In this document: one piece after another, positions 31,818 to 33,171 of the stretch
Layout: each line of letters opens with the position of its first letter
How positions within the stretch are numbered: the stretch's first letter is position 1
Source of the DNA: PNKC01 sp038323265
GTDB taxonomy: Bacteria; Chloroflexota; Dehalococcoidia; Tepidiformales; Tepidiformaceae
NCBI GenBank assembly: GCA_038323265.1
Contig: JBBQGT010000017.1
Span: forward strand, 1 to 33,171
DNA: 33,171 bases
Direction of reading: 5' to 3'
Notes under the pieces: model-generated
Database searches by the model: none
What the model saw: only the letters and a program-made list of their open reading frames with translations
What the model was told of the DNA's origin: nothing
Program-made: the position numbers and the translations under genes

Positions 31818-32261
31818 TCATCGGACTCCCGGTTCCCGCATCACTGGAGGCCGATCCGGTACGAGCCGCGAGAAGGCTTCGCGATGCCGGGCGACGAAAC
31901 GGTACTGCCAGGCGACGAAGCTGCCGGCCCAGGGCACGTGCCGACCGAGCCACGCGACCCATTTGAGGCCGCGGACGTGGGTGAGCGTCGCAATCAAAAC
32001 TGCGTCGCCACCCACGAGCGTCCCATCCGGGAGCTTTAGATGCATGCTGAGATCACGCACGCTAGGCGGCAACCCCGCGAGCCAGGCCCCTGCGATGGCT
32101 GACGACCAAGGAAGAATGCTGAGCTCCCGTCGGCGGGCGCAGCGGTAAATCATCTCCGCCATTGCGCGACAAAACCGGCAACCGTCGTCATAGAGCAACG
32201 TCGGCCGGTCAGGGCGTTGCGCCGCCAACGAATCGTCGACTCGGAGCATCTCGGTTTCCAT
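31818..32261 (-). CDS. DCC-family (DUF393) thiol-disulfide oxidoreductase
   Basis: The 147-residue protein carries the DCC signature LLYDDGCRFCRAM, a D-x-x-C-x-x-C arrangement with Cys28 and Cys31, then a thioredoxin-like remainder (ILPWSSAIAG, LKLPDGTLVGGDAVLIATL, AWQYRFVARHRE). DCC proteins are predicted redox proteins and often occur beside or fused to HTTM domains, as here. The ATG at 32261 is preferred; the frame extends seven codons to a TTG at 32282. It is the first gene of the HTTM set. Confidence 0.88.
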   Translation of the reverse strand: METEMLRVDDSLAAQRPDRPTLLYDDGCRFCRAMAEMIYRCARRRELSILPWSSAIAGAWLAGLPPSVRDLSMHLKLPDGTLVGGDAVLIATLTHVRGLKWVAWLGRHVPWAGSFVAWQYRFVARHREAFSRLVPDRPPVMREPGVR

Positions 32262-32519
32262 GCTTCGTGCATTCTTCCACAAAGCCGGGGTTCTAGAGTT
32301 CGACCGCGCGCGGCAGGAGCGCTCCGGGAGGGAAGACGGCTCTCGCCGTGGCCAGAACCAGCGACCTCGTCCCAGCGGTGCAGCTGGCCACGGCGACCAA
32401 CCAAACGTGCCACCGCGCGCTGCTGAATGCGCCGATGGCTGCTTGCCGGGTTGGACGTGCGGTCAGATGCCCGTCGGCGGCTGAGGGGGCGCCCGGCCGT
32501 AACGCTTGGCTGGGAAGTG

Positions 32520-32562
32520 TGGTGGGCCCGCCGGGATTCGAACCCAGGACCAACCGGTTATG
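32520..32562 (-). pseudogene. 3' half of a tRNA gene (CAU anticodon), probable attachment site
   Basis: On the minus strand the sequence runs from an anticodon loop CTCATAA through stem CCGGT, the variable loop TGGTC, a complete T-arm (CTGGG TTCGAAT CCCGG), the acceptor half CGGGCCC, discriminator A and an encoded CCA. The 5' half is absent: no D-arm, no GGGCCCG acceptor strand and no pairing anticodon stem occur in the bases upstream. The CAU anticodon and CTCATAA loop suit elongator tRNA-Met or tRNA-Ile2. A tRNA fragment from anticodon loop to CCA is the classical duplicate left at one end of an element inserted by a tyrosine recombinase. Confidence 0.8.
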
Positions 32563-32641
32563 AGCCATCAGGCCGGAAACCAGCCCATTTCAGATTCGCT
32601 AGACTCAGATCGCCCCGACCTCCATTTAGTAACCGGTTGGT
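32549..32641. repeat. Inverted 12-bp repeat flanking the tRNA-half junction
   Basis: ACCAACCGGTTA at 32549-32560, part of the tRNA half, recurs exactly as TAACCGGTTGGT at 32630-32641. The second copy continues GCTTGGG where the tRNA reads CCTGGG, so the similarity extends into the T-stem. The two arms are separated by 69 bases. The shared core is itself a palindrome (AACCGGTT). Confidence 0.65.
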
Positions 32642-32648
32642 GCTTGGG

Positions 32649-32885
32649 CTAAGGCCGGCGGCCGTCGTCCAGGGGTTCGCAGACCTGCTCCTGGTGGTCG
32701 TCCACGAAGACGGTCTCACAGCTCTGGCCCGACCAGTCGAGGTGCGATGCGCCCCACCAGAGGCCGAGCGCGGCGACGATGATGACCGCCCAGGCGACGT
32801 ACTGCACCGGGCCCGTGATGATCTTGCCCGTCAGCTGGTCGCGCTCGTTGTGGCGCTCGAGCCAGGCGTCCACGCGCTCGATCAT
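32649..32885 (-). CDS. Small single-pass membrane protein
   Basis: From the ATG at 32885 the product is 78 residues: a charged N-terminus (MIERVDAWLERHNERDQLTG), one membrane helix (YVAWAVIIVAALGLWWG) and an acidic tail with two cysteines (SCETVF, QVCEPL). Earlier in-frame starts exist up to 32921, but the sequence GTGGGGCGGGCG before this ATG offers the better purine-rich lead. I recognise no family. It lies inside the putative element and is divergent from the ribbon-helix-helix gene. Confidence 0.6.
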   Translation of the reverse strand: MIERVDAWLERHNERDQLTGKIITGPVQYVAWAVIIVAALGLWWGASHLDWSGQSCETVFVDDHQEQVCEPLDDGRRP

Positions 32886-32948
32886 CGCCCGCCCCACGCC
32901 TCTCTCACGGCTGCACTGCACGGTAGAACAAGTCCCACCCTTGCGGTA

Positions 32949-32977
32949 TTGACACGTAATGGACGGGTACTCATAAT
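32949..32977 (+). promoter_or_regulatory. Near-consensus sigma-70 promoter of the ribbon-helix-helix gene
   Basis: A perfect TTGACA (32949-32954) and CATAAT (32972-32977, five of six) are spaced by exactly 17 bases. The predicted start falls at about 32984, which is the A of the ATG, so the mRNA is probably leaderless. It is the strongest promoter seen in the window. Confidence 0.75.
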
Positions 32978-32983
32978 CTGGGT

Positions 32984-33171
32984 ATGCCTACCAGACAACG
33001 TAGTAAGCCCGTTTACTCGCTCGGCCTGGAACCCTCTCTTCGAGCCCTCGTGGAGGCCCGTGCTCGCGCCGAGGAGCGTAGCGCCGCTTTCATCGTGACT
33101 AAGGCTATCGAGGCTTACCTGTCCGAGTGCACCCATAAGGCCGGTGACTGTACTACAGACATAAGTGCCTT
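32984..33171 (+). CDS. Ribbon-helix-helix (CopG/Arc-like) protein, 3' end outside window
   Basis: From the ATG at 32984 there are 62 codons without a stop to the window edge. The product starts MPTRQRSKPVYSLGLEPSLR, then ALVEARARAEERSAAFIVTKAIEAYLSEC, which fits a ribbon-helix-helix fold: strand VYSLGLE, helix 1 SLRALVEARARAE, a turn ERSAA and helix 2 FIVTKAIEAYLS. Such proteins repress small operons of plasmids, phages and toxin-antitoxin systems. There is no ribosome site ahead of the ATG, which agrees with a leaderless transcript. Location next to the tRNA half supports an element-borne regulator. Confidence 0.65.
   Translation, partial: MPTRQRSKPVYSLGLEPSLRALVEARARAEERSAAFIVTKAIEAYLSECTHKAGDCTTDISA

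Larger units (their letters stand above)
32563..33171. mobile_element. Putative left end of an integrated element (continues beyond window)
   Basis: Because the tRNA lies on the minus strand, its missing 5' half and any intact copy would be at higher coordinates. The DNA to the right of the tRNA half is therefore the expected element side. It contains a small membrane protein and a ribbon-helix-helix gene, both usual for plasmid- or phage-like elements. No integrase is in view; the call depends on sequence outside the window. Confidence 0.4.

Noticed and set aside
32293..32568. Open frame of about 91 codons on the minus strand spanning the tRNA half
   Set aside because: Its first codons are simply the tRNA sequence read as protein, and the remainder has no protein-like pattern or ribosome site.
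32563..33171. Possibility that the tRNA is intact but split by an intron
   Set aside because: I looked for the 5' half (GGGCCCG acceptor, D-arm GCTCAG-type) to the right; one GGGCCCG occurs on the minus strand near 32806-32812 but is inside the small membrane gene and has no D-arm after it.
1..33171. CRISPR arrays, insertion sequences, rRNA genes
   Set aside because: No regularly spaced direct repeats, no transposase-like frames and no rRNA-like stretches were seen.

Overview
The window is GC-rich, densely packed bacterial DNA with ATG, GTG and TTG starts, frequent ATGA overlaps and few gaps. The mix of genes (multi-GAF DesK/NarL-type sensor system, PAC2 protein, zinc-binding L28, TTG-started genes, leaderless-looking promoter) would suit a Chloroflexota-like organism, but that assignment is an inference from gene style and not from a phylogenetic marker.

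Layout. 1-5217 (minus): a response regulator, a very large four-GAF sensor kinase and the start of a PAC2-family gene form one operon. 5422-5820 (plus): a divergent stand-alone receiver. 6028-9501 (plus): a tightly overlapping acyl-CoA operon (MmgE/PrpD, MaoC, acyl-CoA dehydrogenase, MaoC) behind a good promoter, met tail-to-tail by a class I CoA-transferase (9505-10977, minus). 11062-12722 (minus): a SAM methyltransferase and NudC NADH pyrophosphatase. 12812-13063 (plus): the wreck of a RelBE-type toxin-antitoxin pair, not visible as an intact reading frame. 13035-13655: an unrecognised conserved-looking protein. 13743-15414 (minus): DUF35 protein plus thiolase, with a TTGACA-type promoter. 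15551-17801 (minus): a LuxR-type small regulator, a secreted HExxHxxGxxD metalloprotease, a membrane-anchored protein and a lipoprotein; the protease gene is visibly poorer in GC. 17914-21282 (plus): a large FtsX-like ABC permease without an ATPase beside it. 21296-24915 (minus): transketolase and 4-alpha-glucanotransferase. 25107-25319 (minus): ribosomal protein L28, divergent from a FakA-like DhaL protein (25409-27043) and a cupredoxin lipoprotein. 27445-29118 (minus): a DHA2 drug-efflux MFS protein. 29259-30114 (minus): L19 and dUTPase. 30404-32261 (minus): a three-gene set of DCC-family oxidoreductase, small membrane protein and HTTM protein. The right end holds a 3' half of a tRNA gene (CAU anticodon), an inverted partial copy of it, a small membrane protein and the start of a ribbon-helix-helix gene with a textbook promoter.

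How it fits together. Most of the window is chromosomal housekeeping and fatty/organic-acid CoA chemistry. The two CoA clusters (6028-10977 and 13743-15414) contain dehydrogenase, hydratases, CoA-transferase and thiolase-type steps, enough to outline a CoA-dependent degradation route whose substrate cannot be read from sequence. The right end is best explained as the edge of an integrated element: the tRNA half would be the far attachment site and the element would run to the right, out of the window. The most noteworthy observations are that attachment-site structure, the decayed toxin-antitoxin locus, the protease island and the CoA cluster.
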